NCBI GenBank assembly: GCA_023259055.1
Contig: JAHFQZ010000003.1
Location: forward strand, 1 to 64,000
DNA length: 64,000 nucleotides
Direction of reading: 5' to 3'
From: Nitrosomonadales bacterium
GTDB lineage: Bacteria > Pseudomonadota > Gammaproteobacteria > Burkholderiales > Gallionellaceae
Shown: positions 9,295-19,358 of the stretch, one piece after another
Layout of the letters: every line of letters starts with the position of its first letter
Position numbering within the stretch: position 1 is the first letter of the stretch
Notes under the pieces: model-generated
Told to the model about the DNA's origin: nothing
The model's input: only the letters and a program-made list of their open reading frames with translations
Databases searched by the model: none
Translations under genes and position numbers: made by a program

Positions 9295-9322
9295 GGAACT
9301 ATCTTTAAAAGCTTAAGTCCTA
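9295..9322 (+). promoter_or_regulatory. Probable sigma-E-type autoregulatory promoter of rpoE
   Basis: GGAACTA (9295-9301), a 15-base spacer, then GTCCTA (9317-9322). The -35 matches the extracytoplasmic sigma-E consensus GGAACTT except its last base, and the spacing is right; the -10 agrees in GTC. It lies about 90 bases upstream of rpoE, where an autoregulated promoter is expected. Found by eye. Confidence 0.5.
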
Positions 9323-9408
9323 TAAAGCTTGCTGACGCGCCTGAAGCGGAACGGTTATACTGGCTGCCATAAGGAAATTATGCTGAAATAATAGTGGAAA
9401 AGTCAGGA

Positions 9409-10008
9409 ATGGCAGACAGGGAAGTCGATCAGCAGTTGGTAGCACGCGTCCAGCGGGGTGATAAGCATGCCTTTGATTTGCTGGTTTCCAAGTACCAGCG
9501 CAAGCTTGGGCGGCTTATTTCCCGCTTTGTGCGCGATCCGGCGGAGGCGGAGGATGTCACGCAAGATGCATTTATCAAAGCATACCGCGCTTTGCCCGGA
9601 TTTCGCGGCGAAAGCGCGTTTTACACTTGGTTATATCGCATCGGCATTAATACGGCGAAAAATCACCTGCTGGCGAACAAGCGGCGTGCGCCGACCACAA
9701 CTCTGTTTGATTCGGAGGAGGCTGAGTCGTTTGAGGATGCCGGTCTTTTGCGTGAGGTAAATACACCGGAGAATGAACTCATGAGCAAACAGGTTGTCGA
9801 TGTTGTGCAGGCTTCATTGCAGCAGCTGCCGGAAGATTTGCGTAGCGCGCTGACACTGCGCGAAATCGAAGGATTGAGTTATGAGGAAATCGCCAGTGTG
9901 ATGAATTGCCCGATCGGCACGGTGAGGTCGAGGATTTTCAGGGCGCGTGAGGCCGTTGCGGAGAATTTACGTCCGTTGTTAGAAACCAGTAAAGGTAATA
10001 GGTGGTAG
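9409..10008 (+). CDS. rpoE: RNA polymerase sigma factor RpoE (AlgU type)
   Basis: Extracytoplasmic-function sigma factor of the envelope stress response. Region 2 (YQRKLGRLISRFVRDPAEAEDVTQDAFIKAYRAL) and region 4 (LPEDLRSALTLREIEGLSYEEIASVM.CPIGTVRSRIFRAR) are complete. From the ATG chosen here the protein has 199 residues, the family length, and a GTGGA element precedes it by about 10 bases; an upstream GTG at 9394 would add five residues. It is followed by its anti-sigma factor, the RseB regulator and a DegP-like protease, the full sigma-E pathway. Confidence 0.95.
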   Translation: MADREVDQQLVARVQRGDKHAFDLLVSKYQRKLGRLISRFVRDPAEAEDVTQDAFIKAYRALPGFRGESAFYTWLYRIGINTAKNHLLANKRRAPTTTLFDSEEAESFEDAGLLREVNTPENELMSKQVVDVVQASLQQLPEDLRSALTLREIEGLSYEEIASVMNCPIGTVRSRIFRAREAVAENLRPLLETSKGNRW

Positions 10009-10010
10009 AC

Positions 10011-10505
10011 ATGAAACAAGAAATTTCCGTATTGATGGACGGCGAATTATTTGAGGATGAAGCGGAGAGTTTGCTCAATCGAATCGAACGTGGGTCTGAT
10101 GTACACAGAGATTGGGAAATTTATCATTTGATCGGAGATGTGCTGCGCCAGCCTGATCATATACATTGCGATTTGAGTGCCAAAGTACGCGAACGTATGC
10201 GGGATGAGCCTACCGTATTGGCGCCGCGCGGCCATGCAGTAAAACAGAAAATGCGCACGTTTGCGTTATCTGCCGCCGCCTCGCTTTCAGCTGTGGGGGT
10301 GGTAGCATGGATGTCGATGCAAATCAGCCCTGAAGTGGCTCCAAAGATGGCGATGCAACAAAACGCGGTACGCTCTGTTAATGTACAAATTCAGCCCAAA
10401 GCCAATGATTATCTGATGGCGCACCAGGAATTTTCTCCCAGTACGGACATGAATGGCGGTGCTTCCTACATCCGCACTGTTTCTTACAGGCCAGATGAAA
10501 AATAA
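10011..10505 (+). CDS. rseA: Anti-sigma-E factor RseA (MucA)
   Basis: Inner-membrane protein that holds RpoE inactive until stress proteolysis cuts it. The N-terminal sigma-binding domain (KQEISVLMDGELFEDEAESLLNRI...WEIYHLIGDVLR) matches RseA_N. One transmembrane helix follows (about residues 80-100, FALSAAASLSAVGVVAW), then a short periplasmic tail. The ATG is preceded by AGGTGG (10000-10005); a GTG at 10002 would overlap rpoE and adds only three residues. The gene directly follows rpoE. Confidence 0.92.
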   Translation: MKQEISVLMDGELFEDEAESLLNRIERGSDVHRDWEIYHLIGDVLRQPDHIHCDLSAKVRERMRDEPTVLAPRGHAVKQKMRTFALSAAASLSAVGVVAWMSMQISPEVAPKMAMQQNAVRSVNVQIQPKANDYLMAHQEFSPSTDMNGGASYIRTVSYRPDEK

Positions 10506-11499
10506 TACAGAGAAAGTATTAGCGATGAGCGTGAGAGCCGCGTTTTGCGGGCTGCTGCTGGTTGCTGCCAATGTGTACGCAGGAGAGCAGCAGGATAGCC
10601 TTGATTGGCTAAAGATAGTCGCTTTTGCGGGGCATCAAACTGATTACAGCGGGATATTTGTTTATCAATATGACAATCGCGTTGAGACTTCGCGCATTAC
10701 TCACGTTGTTGAACCGGATGGAGAGTACGAAAAACTGGAAAGCCTGGATGGTCCCAAGCGCGAGATCATTCGTCATCATGGTCATGTCTGGTGTTACACC
10801 AACCACAAGCTGGAGCAAGTAGACGGCCAGAACCAGCAGATGCGGAACAGGTTTACGGATTTGCCGCCCGAACAGTTATCCTTGCTGGGCGCGAACTATC
10901 AGGCCAATGTAGTGGGAATAGAACGTGTGGCCGGATACATCACACAAGCCATCCTGTTTCAACCTAAAGACAGTTTGCGTTATGCCCATAAAATTTGGGT
11001 GCACGCCGATTCCGGCTTGTTATTAAAGGCGTCCGTGCTGGATGACAAGAACCAGGTGGTCGAACAATATGCCTTTACCCAGATGCAACTTGGCGGAAAA
11101 ATTGATCGTTCTTGGTTTGAGCAGGGCGCTACAGGTGGCAAGCAAGGAACAGAATCGAACATATCACCAGAAAAAAACAAGGATCGCAAGCAAATAAATA
11201 GCGGTTGGACAGTGGATGCGTTGCCGGAAGGCTTCATGAAAGCCATGGAAATTCAGCGTGCGATGCGAGGCAAGCATCGTCCCGTGACGCAGTTGGTGTT
11301 CTCGGACGGATTGAGTGCGATATCCATATTCATTGAGTCTAATGACGAAGATGAAGACGATGTAGAGGGAATATCCAGTCGTGGCGCTGTGAATTTGTAT
11401 CAAAAGGTCATTGATAACCATTTAATCACTGTGGTCGGTGAAGTACCGCCGCGAACGTTGATGCAGGTGTTTTATTCGGTACGTTACAACGGCAAGTGA
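10495..11499 (+). CDS. rseB: Sigma-E regulatory protein RseB (MucB)
   Basis: Periplasmic protein that binds RseA and shields it from DegS-type cleavage, released when lipopolysaccharide or lipids accumulate. The N-terminus is a signal peptide (VRAAFCGLLLVAANVYAG). Next come the lipoprotein-like MucB/RseB N domain (SLDWLKIVAFAGHQTDYSGIFVYQ) and the C-terminal domain (SGWTVDALPEGF...QLVFSDGLSAISIFIE). The start overlaps the end of rseA; a second Met at 10525 lies closer to the signal peptide and could be the true start. Confidence 0.92.
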   Translation: MKNNTEKVLAMSVRAAFCGLLLVAANVYAGEQQDSLDWLKIVAFAGHQTDYSGIFVYQYDNRVETSRITHVVEPDGEYEKLESLDGPKREIIRHHGHVWCYTNHKLEQVDGQNQQMRNRFTDLPPEQLSLLGANYQANVVGIERVAGYITQAILFQPKDSLRYAHKIWVHADSGLLLKASVLDDKNQVVEQYAFTQMQLGGKIDRSWFEQGATGGKQGTESNISPEKNKDRKQINSGWTVDALPEGFMKAMEIQRAMRGKHRPVTQLVFSDGLSAISIFIESNDEDEDDVEGISSRGAVNLYQKVIDNHLITVVGEVPPRTLMQVFYSVRYNGK

Positions 11500-11590
11500 C
11501 CTTGCTGGAGGGTTGCCGCAGTTGGCGCGTTGACTTGGGGCGTCCGTACGGGAGTTGAATGGTATATTTTTTCATTATGTGGGGGAATGT

Positions 11591-12985
11591 ATGCTAAAAA
11601 AGTTGTTTATGCTGTTTGTGTTGGCAGTTGGAGCCGCTTGCGGTGTAACAGCCCAAGCCAAGGACTTGCCGGACTTTACCGAGCTTGTGGAAAAACAAGG
11701 CTCTTCGGTAGTCAATATCAGCACTACGCAAATCATTCGTAATACACAAGGATTGCCTAATGTGCCTGAGGGCGATCCATTTTACGAATTTTTTCGCCGT
11801 TTCGCGCCGCAGATGCCGCGCGAGCAGGAATCGCAATCATTAGGTTCGGGTTTTATTATCAGCGCTGATGGCTACATTATGACCAATGCCCATGTAGTTG
11901 ATAGCGCCGATAAAATTACAGTGCGCCTTACAGACAAGCGAGAGTTTCGCGCCAAAGTTATTGGAGCAGACAAGCGCACTGATGTGGCTTTGCTGAAAAT
12001 CGAAGCGACAGGTTTGCCAAAAGTAAATGTGGGCGATCCAAATAAACTTAAGGTCGGCGAATGGGTGGTTGCTATTGGCTCGCCTTTCGGTTTTGACAGT
12101 AGTGTTACAGCAGGTATCGTCAGCGCCAAGGGGCGATCCTTGCCGCAAGACAATTTTGTTCCGTTCATCCAGACTGATGTAGCCATCAACCCAGGCAACT
12201 CAGGAGGGCCGTTGTTTAATATGAATGGCGAAGTGGTCGGTATCAATTCACAAATCTATACTCGTTCCGGTGGTTCAATGGGCCTGTCTTTTGCCATTCC
12301 GATCGATGTGGCGACGCAAGTGGTCGAACAGTTGCGTAGCAGTGGCAAGGTGACCCGCGGGCGTATCGGAGTGACGATCCAGGAGCTAACACGCGAGTTG
12401 GCTGAATCGTTCGGATTAAGCAAACCAGCCGGTGCGCTGATCAGCAATGTTGAAAAGAGCGGTCCGGCGGACAAGGCGGGTATTGAGGCAAGCGATGTGA
12501 TTCTAAAGTTCGACGGCAAGCCGGTGAATAGTTCAGGCGATTTGCCGCGCATTGTTGCGGCGACAAAGCCCGGCAGCAAGGTGGTGGTCGAGTTGTGGCG
12601 CAGAGGCGAAACCAGAGAAATTACTGTCGAGGTCGCGGAAATGCCGGAAGACGGCAAGTTGGCCCACGCAGCGAAGAAGCTGGCTGACGATATCGGCGAA
12701 ACAATTTCACGCTTGGGTATTGCTGTCAGCGAGCTGAGTAAAGAGCAACTGCAAGAGATGCAAATCAGCGGTGGGCTGCTGGTGGAGGAGGTCAAAGGCT
12801 TGGCCGCGCGTGCAGCCGGATTGCAGCACGGCGATGTTCTGCTGGCAATCGGCAATACGCCAATCCGCTCGTTGAAACAATTTAATGAAATTATCAAACA
12901 GATTGCCAAGGGGCGAAATGTTGCTTTGCTGGTGCGGCGCGGCGATGCAGCCTCATATGTGGCAATCAGGCTCGACGACAAGTAA
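11591..12985 (+). CDS. mucD: Periplasmic serine protease, DegP/MucD family
   Basis: Trypsin-like protease-chaperone that removes misfolded periplasmic proteins, usually part of the sigma-E regulon. Signal peptide at residues 1-23, catalytic triad H101 (TNAHVV), D131 (TDVAL) and S204 (GNSGGP), then two PDZ domains (about 260-350 and 370-460). Of several in-frame Mets, the one chosen has a GGGGGA ribosome site 5-10 bases upstream and begins the signal peptide directly. It lies about 90 bases after rseB, so it may be co-transcribed with the rpoE operon. Confidence 0.95.
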   Translation: MLKKLFMLFVLAVGAACGVTAQAKDLPDFTELVEKQGSSVVNISTTQIIRNTQGLPNVPEGDPFYEFFRRFAPQMPREQESQSLGSGFIISADGYIMTNAHVVDSADKITVRLTDKREFRAKVIGADKRTDVALLKIEATGLPKVNVGDPNKLKVGEWVVAIGSPFGFDSSVTAGIVSAKGRSLPQDNFVPFIQTDVAINPGNSGGPLFNMNGEVVGINSQIYTRSGGSMGLSFAIPIDVATQVVEQLRSSGKVTRGRIGVTIQELTRELAESFGLSKPAGALISNVEKSGPADKAGIEASDVILKFDGKPVNSSGDLPRIVAATKPGSKVVVELWRRGETREITVEVAEMPEDGKLAHAAKKLADDIGETISRLGIAVSELSKEQLQEMQISGGLLVEEVKGLAARAAGLQHGDVLLAIGNTPIRSLKQFNEIIKQIAKGRNVALLVRRGDAASYVAIRLDDK

Positions 12986-13070
12986 TCACAGTCCTGCGTG
13001 ACCCGCCTAAATCGGCTAGAATTCGCGCTTTGCGAAAAACGCCGCTTTAGGCGGTTGTATTTGGAGCTTC

Positions 13071-14861
13071 ATGCAGCTAATCCGTAATTTTTCCATCATC
13101 GCCCATATCGACCACGGTAAATCCACGCTGGCAGACCGAATTATTCAATTATGCGGCGGGCTTTCCGACCGCGAAATGGAGGCGCAGGTACTCGACTCAA
13201 TGGATCTTGAGCGTGAGCGCGGCATCACCATAAAGGCGCAAACTGCCGCATTGCAATATCAGGCTCGCGATGGACAGGTCTATAATCTCAACCTGATCGA
13301 TACGCCTGGACATGTGGATTTTTCCTACGAAGTGTCGCGCTCGCTGTCCGCCTGCGAAGGCGCGTTGCTGGTGGTAGATGCCTCGCAGGGCGTGGAAGCG
13401 CAGACCGTGGCGAACTGCTACACCGCTCTGGATCTGGGGGTGGAAGTGGTGCCGGTGCTGAACAAGATCGACCTGCCGTCTGCCAATCCGGAAAACGCCA
13501 TCGAGGAAATCGAGGAAGTGATCGGCATCGACGCGCATGATGCCGTGCGTTGCTCTGCCAAGACTGGCGAGGGTGTGCGGGACGTGATTGAAGCGATGCT
13601 CGCGAAGGTGCCTCCGCCCAAAGGCGATCCGAACGCGCCGCTGCAGGCATTGATCATTGACTCCTGGTTCGATAACTACGTCGGCGTGGTAATGCTGGTG
13701 CGGGTGGTGAACGGCACACTCAAGCCCAAGGAAAAAATCCTGCTGATGGCCACTGGCGCGCAGCAACTGACCGAACATATTGGTGTGTTCACACCCAAGT
13801 CGCAACCGCGCGAAACCCTGAGCGCGGGGCAGGTGGGTTTTGTCATTGCCGGCATCAAGGAACTGAAAGCGGCCAAGGTGGGCGATACCATCACCCACCA
13901 TGCCAAGCCAGCGCAGCAGCCGCTGCCGGGCTTCAAGGAAATCCAGCCGCAGGTGTTTGCCGGGCTGTTTCCTGTGGAATCGAATCAATATGAAGCGCTG
14001 CGCGATTCGCTGGAAAAACTCAAGCTGAACGATGCTGCATTGCGTTACGAACCAGAGGTTTCGCAGGCATTGGGTTTCGGCTTCCGCTGTGGCTTCCTCG
14101 GGCTGCTGCATATGGAAATCGTGCAGGAGCGGCTGGAGCGCGAGTTCGACATGGACTTGATCACCACCGCACCTACGGTAATTTACCAGGTGTTGTTGCG
14201 CGATGGCACGATACTGACGGTGGATAATCCGTCCAAAATGCCCGACCCCTCTAAAATTGAGGAAATCCGCGAGCCGATTGTCACGGTCAATCTGTACATG
14301 CCGAACGAATATGTCGGCTCGGTGATTACGCTGTGCACGCAGAAGCGCGGTGTGCAGATCAACATCAGCTATCACGGCAAGCAGGTGATGCTGGTTTATG
14401 AAATGCCGATGGCGGAAATCGTGATGGACTTTTTCGACAAGCTGAAATCGGTATCGCGCGGTTATGCGTCGATGGATTACGAGTTTAAGGAATACCGCGC
14501 GGCGGAGGTGGTCAAAGTGGACATGTTGATCAACGGCGAGAAGGTGGACGCACTGGCAGTGATCGTGCACCGCGCCAACAGCCAGTATCGCGGGCGCGAG
14601 GTGGCGGCAAAAATGCGCGAATTGATTCCGCGTCAGATGTATGACGTGGCGATACAGGCGACCATCGGCTCAAACATCATCGCACGCGAAAACGTCAAGG
14701 CGCTACGCAAGAATGTGCTGGCCAAATGTTATGGCGGCGACATTTCGCGCAAGAAAAAACTGTTGGAGAAACAGAAGGCTGGCAAGAAGCGCATGAAACA
14801 GGTAGGAAGCGTGGAAATCCCGCAGGAAGCTTTCCTGGCGATTCTGCGCGTAGATGATTAA
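13071..14861 (+). CDS. lepA: Translation elongation factor 4 (LepA)
   Basis: Ribosomal GTPase that acts on stalled or mispositioned ribosomes and in initiation. All GTPase motifs are present: AHIDHGKST (G1), the [14 protein letters not shown] switch region, DTPGHVDF (G3), NKIDL (G4) and SAKTG (G5). The EF-G-like domains and the LepA-specific C-terminal domain ([23 protein letters not shown]) follow. The 596 residues match the family, and TTGGAG precedes the ATG. lepA-lepB pairing is widely conserved. Confidence 0.97.
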   Translation: MQLIRNFSIIAHIDHGKSTLADRIIQLCGGLSDREMEAQVLDSMDLERERGITIKAQTAALQYQARDGQVYNLNLIDTPGHVDFSYEVSRSLSACEGALLVVDASQGVEAQTVANCYTALDLGVEVVPVLNKIDLPSANPENAIEEIEEVIGIDAHDAVRCSAKTGEGVRDVIEAMLAKVPPPKGDPNAPLQALIIDSWFDNYVGVVMLVRVVNGTLKPKEKILLMATGAQQLTEHIGVFTPKSQPRETLSAGQVGFVIAGIKELKAAKVGDTITHHAKPAQQPLPGFKEIQPQVFAGLFPVESNQYEALRDSLEKLKLNDAALRYEPEVSQALGFGFRCGFLGLLHMEIVQERLEREFDMDLITTAPTVIYQVLLRDGTILTVDNPSKMPDPSKIEEIREPIVTVNLYMPNEYVGSVITLCTQKRGVQINISYHGKQVMLVYEMPMAEIVMDFFDKLKSVSRGYASMDYEFKEYRAAEVVKVDMLINGEKVDALAVIVHRANSQYRGREVAAKMRELIPRQMYDVAIQATIGSNIIARENVKALRKNVLAKCYGGDISRKKKLLEKQKAGKKRMKQVGSVEIPQEAFLAILRVDD

Positions 14862-14939
14862 GGGGGCTAGGGACTTGGGGTTAGGGGCTGTCTCGCTGCG
14901 CGAGTTTTTCCAGCCTCTATCCCCCAGTCTCTAATCCCA
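14862..14939. repeat. Intergenic G-rich/C-rich repeat, copy 1 (lepA-lepB)
   Basis: A G-rich half (GGGGGCTAGGGACTTGGGG, GGGGCTG) is followed by a C-rich half (CTATCCCCCAGTCTCTAATCCC) that can fold back on it. A second copy of the same style fills the dnaK-dnaJ gap. Both begin right after the stop codon of the upstream gene. Confidence 0.75.
14892..14909 (+). terminator. Possible attenuating terminator between lepA and lepB
   Basis: CTCGC-TGC-GCGAG is a 5-bp stem followed directly by TTTTT. It lies in the middle of the repeat after lepA. The stem is short, so it may only reduce read-through into lepB. Confidence 0.4.
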
Positions 14940-14962
14940 CAATTTTGAATTAGGGAACAATA

Positions 14963-15766
14963 ATGGATTTTGCACTGATTTTGTTTGTATTGCTGCTGGT
15001 CACGGGCGGTATATGGCTGCTGGATCGCTTTGCCTTGGCGGCCAAGCGCGGCAGTGGCGTTACAGACCCATGGTGGGTGGAATATGCCAAGAGCTTTTTC
15101 CCGGTCATTCTGGTGGTATTTTTCATCCGCTCCTTTTTTGTTGAACCATTCAAGATACCTTCCGGCTCGATGATTCCGACACTGCAAGTTGGAGACTTCA
15201 TTTTGGTGAACAAATTCACCTATGGCATTCGCCTTCCCATTGTCAACAGGAAACTGGTGCAACTCAACGATCCGCAACGCGGCGACGTGATGGTGTTCCA
15301 CTACCCGGAAGATCCCACAAAGGACTATATCAAGCGCGTCGTGGGCACTCCTGGCGATACCGTGGAGTATCGCAACAAGCGTTTGTGGATCAACAACGTG
15401 GAACAGACTCAGCAAGCAAATGGTGATTACAACTATGTCGAATCCGGCCTGAACTTCGTGCACACCGAGCAGCGTATGGAAACATTGGGCGCGCATAAAC
15501 ATTCACTGTTGGTTAACCCGGAAAAACCCACGCTGTATGTGGATTCGGTGGCTGAGTTCAAGGGGCGCGAGAATTGCAGCTATGACGATGAAATGGTGAA
15601 GTGCAAGGTACCCGACGGGCATTATTTCATGATGGGCGACAATCGCGACAACAGCCGCGACAGCCGCTATTGGGGGTTCGTTCCTGATAACCAGGTCGTT
15701 GGCAAGGCGTTTTTCATCTGGATGAATTTTTCTGATTTGAAACGCATAGGTTTATCGATTAACTAA
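14963..15766 (+). CDS. lepB: Signal peptidase I
   Basis: Inner-membrane serine protease that cuts signal peptides from exported proteins. Two N-terminal transmembrane helices (about 3-20 and 44-60) precede the periplasmic catalytic domain. The catalytic serine is S69 in IPSGSMIPT and the general base K124 in DYIKRVVGTPGD. The conserved GDNRDNSRDSRYWG box is near the C-terminus. The length of 267 residues is normal for betaproteobacteria. Confidence 0.96.
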   Translation: MDFALILFVLLLVTGGIWLLDRFALAAKRGSGVTDPWWVEYAKSFFPVILVVFFIRSFFVEPFKIPSGSMIPTLQVGDFILVNKFTYGIRLPIVNRKLVQLNDPQRGDVMVFHYPEDPTKDYIKRVVGTPGDTVEYRNKRLWINNVEQTQQANGDYNYVESGLNFVHTEQRMETLGAHKHSLLVNPEKPTLYVDSVAEFKGRENCSYDDEMVKCKVPDGHYFMMGDNRDNSRDSRYWGFVPDNQVVGKAFFIWMNFSDLKRIGLSIN

Positions 15767-15783
15767 ATCAGGAGGAAATGAAA

Positions 15784-16158
15784 ATGAATAAAGTCATGCC
15801 AGTGCAGCAACGCGGGATAACTTTCGGTGGATTTGTTTTTGGAGCATTCCTGGTTGTGCTTGTCGGCATCTCTTTGCTTAAAGTTATACCTGCGTATATG
15901 GAGGATGCGAAAATAAAAAACGTGTTCACTACGATTTCCAACGATCCGGAAATGCAGAAAGCTTCCCCTCAGGAAATTCGTGTTTCTTTTGAAAAACGAG
16001 CTTCTATCGATGGGATCAAATCGATCAAGGCAGCGGATATTGAGGTTACCAGTGGTAATAACGGAAGGACAGTTCTGAGCGCCAGCTACGTTGTCAAGGT
16101 GCCGCTGAGTGGCAATGTCAGCCTCCTAATGGAGTTCAACCCGACTAGTGCGCAATAA
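15784..16158 (+). CDS. DUF4845 membrane protein
   Basis: 124 residues with a short basic cytoplasmic start, the conserved QQRG segment, one transmembrane helix (about 13-35) and a periplasmic domain. The function of this family is not known. It lies regularly between lepB and rnc in betaproteobacteria, which supports the assignment. An AGGAGG at 15770-15775 is well spaced for the Met at 15784 but too close to the one at 15778, which decides the start. Confidence 0.85.
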   Translation: MNKVMPVQQRGITFGGFVFGAFLVVLVGISLLKVIPAYMEDAKIKNVFTTISNDPEMQKASPQEIRVSFEKRASIDGIKSIKAADIEVTSGNNGRTVLSASYVVKVPLSGNVSLLMEFNPTSAQ

Positions 16159-16203
16159 AGAAATCCTGCTTGCTGCAGGAACATACTGAGAGTGCGCGCA
16201 ACT

Positions 16204-16893
16204 ATGCCGCCAAAGCAAAGTAGTGACGCGCTGTGCAAACGGTTGGGGTATGTTTTCAAGCAGCCCCAATTACTGCAACGTGCATTGACCCATCGCAGCT
16301 ATGCGCCGGAACACAATGAACGCCTCGAATTTTTGGGAGACAGCGTGTTGGGTTGTGTAATCGCCAGCTATTTATACGGCAGCTATCCGCAGTTGAGCGA
16401 GGGTGAGCTGTCGCGGCTGCGCTCCAACCTGATCAGAGAAGACACGCTGGCGATTCTTGCCCAGCAACTCGAACTGGGCAGCCATTTAAGGCTGGGCGAA
16501 GGCGAGCTAAAGAGCGGCGGCTTCCGCCGTCCTTCCATTCTGGCAGATGCGATGGAGGCCTTGTTTGGCGCTGTTCTGCTGGACGCTGGTTTTGCCGCTG
16601 CTGAAAAAGTCGTGCTGGGATTGTTCGTGCCTTACCTGGCGAAAGTCGATGTTCAAACGTTGGGCAAGGATGCCAAAACCCTGTTGCAAGAGCACCTGCA
16701 AGGCAAGCGTATTCCATTGCCGAGCTACAGCGTAATCGCAACTCAAGGCCAGGCGCACGAGCAATCCTTCGAAGTGGAGTGCGCTATCCCATCATTGAAA
16801 ATATCAACGCGCGGTACGGGCAGCAGCCGCCGCAATGCCGAGCAGCAGGCGGCACAAGAGGCCTGCCAACAACTATCGATCCATCATGACTGA
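16204..16893 (+). CDS. rnc: Ribonuclease III
   Basis: Double-strand-specific endonuclease that processes rRNA precursors and some mRNAs. The signature [12 protein letters not shown] carries the metal-binding acidic residues, and the second cluster is in [16 protein letters not shown] double-stranded RNA-binding domain fills the C-terminal third ([20 protein letters not shown]...[12 protein letters not shown]). A GTG at 16192 is an alternative start four codons upstream; neither site has a strong ribosome site. The gene overlaps era by eight bases. Confidence 0.96.
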   Translation: MPPKQSSDALCKRLGYVFKQPQLLQRALTHRSYAPEHNERLEFLGDSVLGCVIASYLYGSYPQLSEGELSRLRSNLIREDTLAILAQQLELGSHLRLGEGELKSGGFRRPSILADAMEALFGAVLLDAGFAAAEKVVLGLFVPYLAKVDVQTLGKDAKTLLQEHLQGKRIPLPSYSVIATQGQAHEQSFEVECAIPSLKISTRGTGSSRRNAEQQAAQEACQQLSIHHD

Positions 16894-17818
16894 ACAAAAA
16901 GATCCAGCGAGCATCTCCCAGGCGGATAGCCTTCCAGAAACGTTTCGCAGCGGCTTCATCGCCATTGTCGGCAGGCCCAACGTGGGCAAGTCCACGCTGC
17001 TCAACCACCTGATCGGACAAAAGATCAGCATCACTTCGCGCAAGGCGCAGACCACGCGCCATCGCATCCATGGCATCCTGACCGACGAACACGCGCAATT
17101 CGTGTTTGTTGATACGCCCGGATTTCAGACCAAACACCTGAACGCGCTGAATCGCGGCATGAACCGTGTCGTTACCAGCAGCCTGCGCGATGTGCAGGTG
17201 GTGGTGTTCGTGCTGGAAGCGCTGCGTTATGACGAACGCGACCAGGAAGTACTCAAGCTGTTGCCGGACAACAGGCCGGTGTTGCTCGTGATCAACAAGA
17301 TCGACGAGGTGGAGGATAAAGGCCAGCTGTTTTCTTTTGCCGAGCGTGTCGCGCAGGATTTCAAGTTTGCTGAAATCGTGCCGGTCAGCGCCAAGAAGGA
17401 TACCAAGCTGGATGAGTTGCGCGAGGCATTGCGCCGCCACCTGCCGCCAGGCGATCTGATCTTTGACAAGGACGACATCACCGATCGAAGCGAACGATTT
17501 CTGGCTGCCGAAATGCTGCGCGAAAAAGTATTCCGCTTTACCGGAGACGAACTGCCATACTCGACCAGCGTGGTGATCGAGCAATTCAAGATGGAAGGCA
17601 AGCTGCGCCGCATCCACGCCGCCATACTGGTGGACAAGGAAGCGCACAAGGCGATGCTGATCGGCAAGAAAGGCGAAAAGCTCAAGGAAATCGCCACACA
17701 GGCGCGCCTGGACATGGAAAAGCTGTTCGACGGCAAAGTGTATCTTGAAGTCTTCGTCAAGCTGCGCAGCGGCTGGGCGGATGACGCGCGCGTGCTGCGC
17801 TCACTGGGTTACGAATGA
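16886..17818 (+). CDS. era: GTPase Era
   Basis: GTPase needed for 16S rRNA maturation and 30S assembly. G1 GRPNVGKST lies at 29-37, followed by the DTPGF switch and NKID. A C-terminal KH domain ([24 protein letters not shown]) binds the 16S 3' end. The start lies inside the last codons of rnc, so translation is probably coupled. The 310 residues include a short N-terminal extension compared with E. coli Era. Confidence 0.96.
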   Translation: MTEQKDPASISQADSLPETFRSGFIAIVGRPNVGKSTLLNHLIGQKISITSRKAQTTRHRIHGILTDEHAQFVFVDTPGFQTKHLNALNRGMNRVVTSSLRDVQVVVFVLEALRYDERDQEVLKLLPDNRPVLLVINKIDEVEDKGQLFSFAERVAQDFKFAEIVPVSAKKDTKLDELREALRRHLPPGDLIFDKDDITDRSERFLAAEMLREKVFRFTGDELPYSTSVVIEQFKMEGKLRRIHAAILVDKEAHKAMLIGKKGEKLKEIATQARLDMEKLFDGKVYLEVFVKLRSGWADDARVLRSLGYE

Positions 17819-18558
17819 CCGCTGCGAACCGGAACAAGCAGCAAGACGAACCGGCCTTTGTGCTTCACAGCCACCCGTTTCGCGAGACCAGTCTGATCCT
17901 CGATGTGTTCAGCCGCAAGCATGGCAGGCTGGCAATCGTGGCGCGCGGCGCCAGGCGCCCGAAGTCAAGCTTGCGCGGGGTGCTGATGAATTTCCAGCCG
18001 CTGTTGCTTTCCTGGTTTGGCAAAGGCGAGGTGCGTACCATGCACAGCGCGGAATGGCAGGGCGGGCAGCCCTATCTGCAAGGCACGGCATTGATGTGCG
18101 GCTTTTATATGAACGAAATGCTGCTCAACCTGCTGGCGCGAGACGATCCGCATGAACAATTATTCGATTACTACCGTGCCACCATTTACCGTTTGGCGCA
18201 CGAAACCGATCATGCCGCCACGTTGCGCTGCTTTGAAAAGCACCTGCTGCAGGAGCTCGGCTATGCACTGGCGTTGGAACGCGAGGCGGGAAACGGTAAG
18301 GCGATACAGCCGGAAGTCTGCTATCGTTATGTAGTGGAGCGCGGCCCGTTACCGGATGATAGCGGGCCTGATGATGGCGATGTGCATACCGGTTTGACGG
18401 TGTTGGGCAAGACCTTGCTCGACATGGCTGCGGACGATTATGCCGACCCTATTACCGCACAGCAGAGCAAACAACTGATGCGCATGTTGTTGAACCACCA
18501 TCTCGGCGGCAAGATACTGCATACGCGCGAACTGATTAAGGATTTGCAGAAACTATGA
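17815..18558 (+). CDS. recO: DNA repair protein RecO
   Basis: Partner of RecR and RecF in RecA loading and strand annealing. The N-terminal OB-fold ([21 protein letters not shown]...[10 protein letters not shown]) and the helical C-terminal domain match the family. No zinc-finger cysteine set is seen, as in other proteobacterial RecO. The ATG overlaps the era stop as ATGA. This is the usual rnc-era-recO-pdxJ-acpS order. Confidence 0.94.
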   Translation: MTAANRNKQQDEPAFVLHSHPFRETSLILDVFSRKHGRLAIVARGARRPKSSLRGVLMNFQPLLLSWFGKGEVRTMHSAEWQGGQPYLQGTALMCGFYMNEMLLNLLARDDPHEQLFDYYRATIYRLAHETDHAATLRCFEKHLLQELGYALALEREAGNGKAIQPEVCYRYVVERGPLPDDSGPDDGDVHTGLTVLGKTLLDMAADDYADPITAQQSKQLMRMLLNHHLGGKILHTRELIKDLQKL

Positions 18559-18561
18559 CCA

Positions 18562-18605
18562 TATCCCCTCCCCCTTGCAGGGGGAGGGCTAGGGAGAGGG
18601 TAGAA
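18562..18605. repeat. Palindromic repeat CCCTCCCCC-TTGCA-GGGGGAGGG, copy 1
   Basis: A near-perfect hairpin (CCCCTCCCCC with GGGGGAGGG around TTGCA) followed by CTAGGGAGAGGGTAGAAG. A related copy occurs at about 53.3 kb. It begins right after recO and leaves the pdxJ start untouched. Confidence 0.85.
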
Positions 18606-18638
18606 GCGCTACCATCTTGTAAAGTTGAGGATGTAAAA

Positions 18639-19358
18639 ATGATGAAACTCGGACTTAACATCGACCACGTCGCCACGCTACGCCAGGCGCGTGGATCGCG
18701 CTACCCCAACGTGGTGCGCGCCGCGCTGATCTGCGAGGAGGCCGGCGCTGACGCAATTACCCTGCACCTCCGCGAAGACCGCCGCCATATCCAGGATCGC
18801 GATGTCGAGGTGTTGCGCGATATGCTGCAAACGCGCATGAACCTTGAGTGTGCGGTCACCGATGAAATGATCGCTAATGCGCTGCGCATCAAGCCGCACG
18901 ATTTATGCCTGGTGCCGGAACGCCGCGAAGAGCTGACCACCGAAGGCGGGCTGGATGTGGTGCGCTATTTTGATGCCGTCAAAGCGGCCTGCGAGCGTTG
19001 CGCGGCGGCAGGCATCCGCGTGTCCCTGTTCATCGACCCTGATCAGAAGCAGATCGATGCTGCGCACCGCAGCGGCGCGCCGGTGGTGGAATTGCATACC
19101 GGAAAATATGCCGACGCGGACAGCGTGCCGGAGCGTGAGCATGAACTGGAGCGCATCCGCGTTGCGGCAGCCCATGCTCATGCGCAAGGGTTGCAGGTGA
19201 ATGCCGGGCACGGACTGAATTACCACAACGTGCAGCCTATCGTCGCGATCCCCAATATCGTCGAGCTCAACATCGGCCACGCCATTGTCTCCGAAGCGCT
19301 GTTCATCGGGCTGGATGCGGCGGTGAGGAAGATGAAGGCATTGCTGGTTCAGGCATGA
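18639..19358 (+). CDS. pdxJ: Pyridoxine 5'-phosphate synthase
   Basis: Last step of de novo vitamin B6 synthesis: joins 3-amino-2-oxopropyl phosphate with deoxyxylulose 5-phosphate. Family motifs are [16 protein letters not shown] at the start, [36 protein letters not shown] and the C-terminal [15 protein letters not shown]. The frame is open back to recO through a palindromic repeat, but a TGAGGA site eight bases upstream and the family N-terminus fix the start at the ATGATG. Confidence 0.95.
   Translation: MMKLGLNIDHVATLRQARGSRYPNVVRAALICEEAGADAITLHLREDRRHIQDRDVEVLRDMLQTRMNLECAVTDEMIANALRIKPHDLCLVPERREELTTEGGLDVVRYFDAVKAACERCAAAGIRVSLFIDPDQKQIDAAHRSGAPVVELHTGKYADADSVPEREHELERIRVAAAHAHAQGLQVNAGHGLNYHNVQPIVAIPNIVELNIGHAIVSEALFIGLDAAVRKMKALLVQA

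Noticed and set aside
13197-14570. Long open frame on the minus strand opposite lepA
   Set aside because: lepA is a complete, highly conserved gene in the other strand. The antisense frame is His/Arg-rich with no recognisable domain, as expected from a GC-rich shadow.
18555-18638. N-terminal extension of PdxJ through the palindromic repeat
   Set aside because: The frame is open, but a good ribosome site and the family N-terminus support the ATG at 18639; the extension is repeat-derived.
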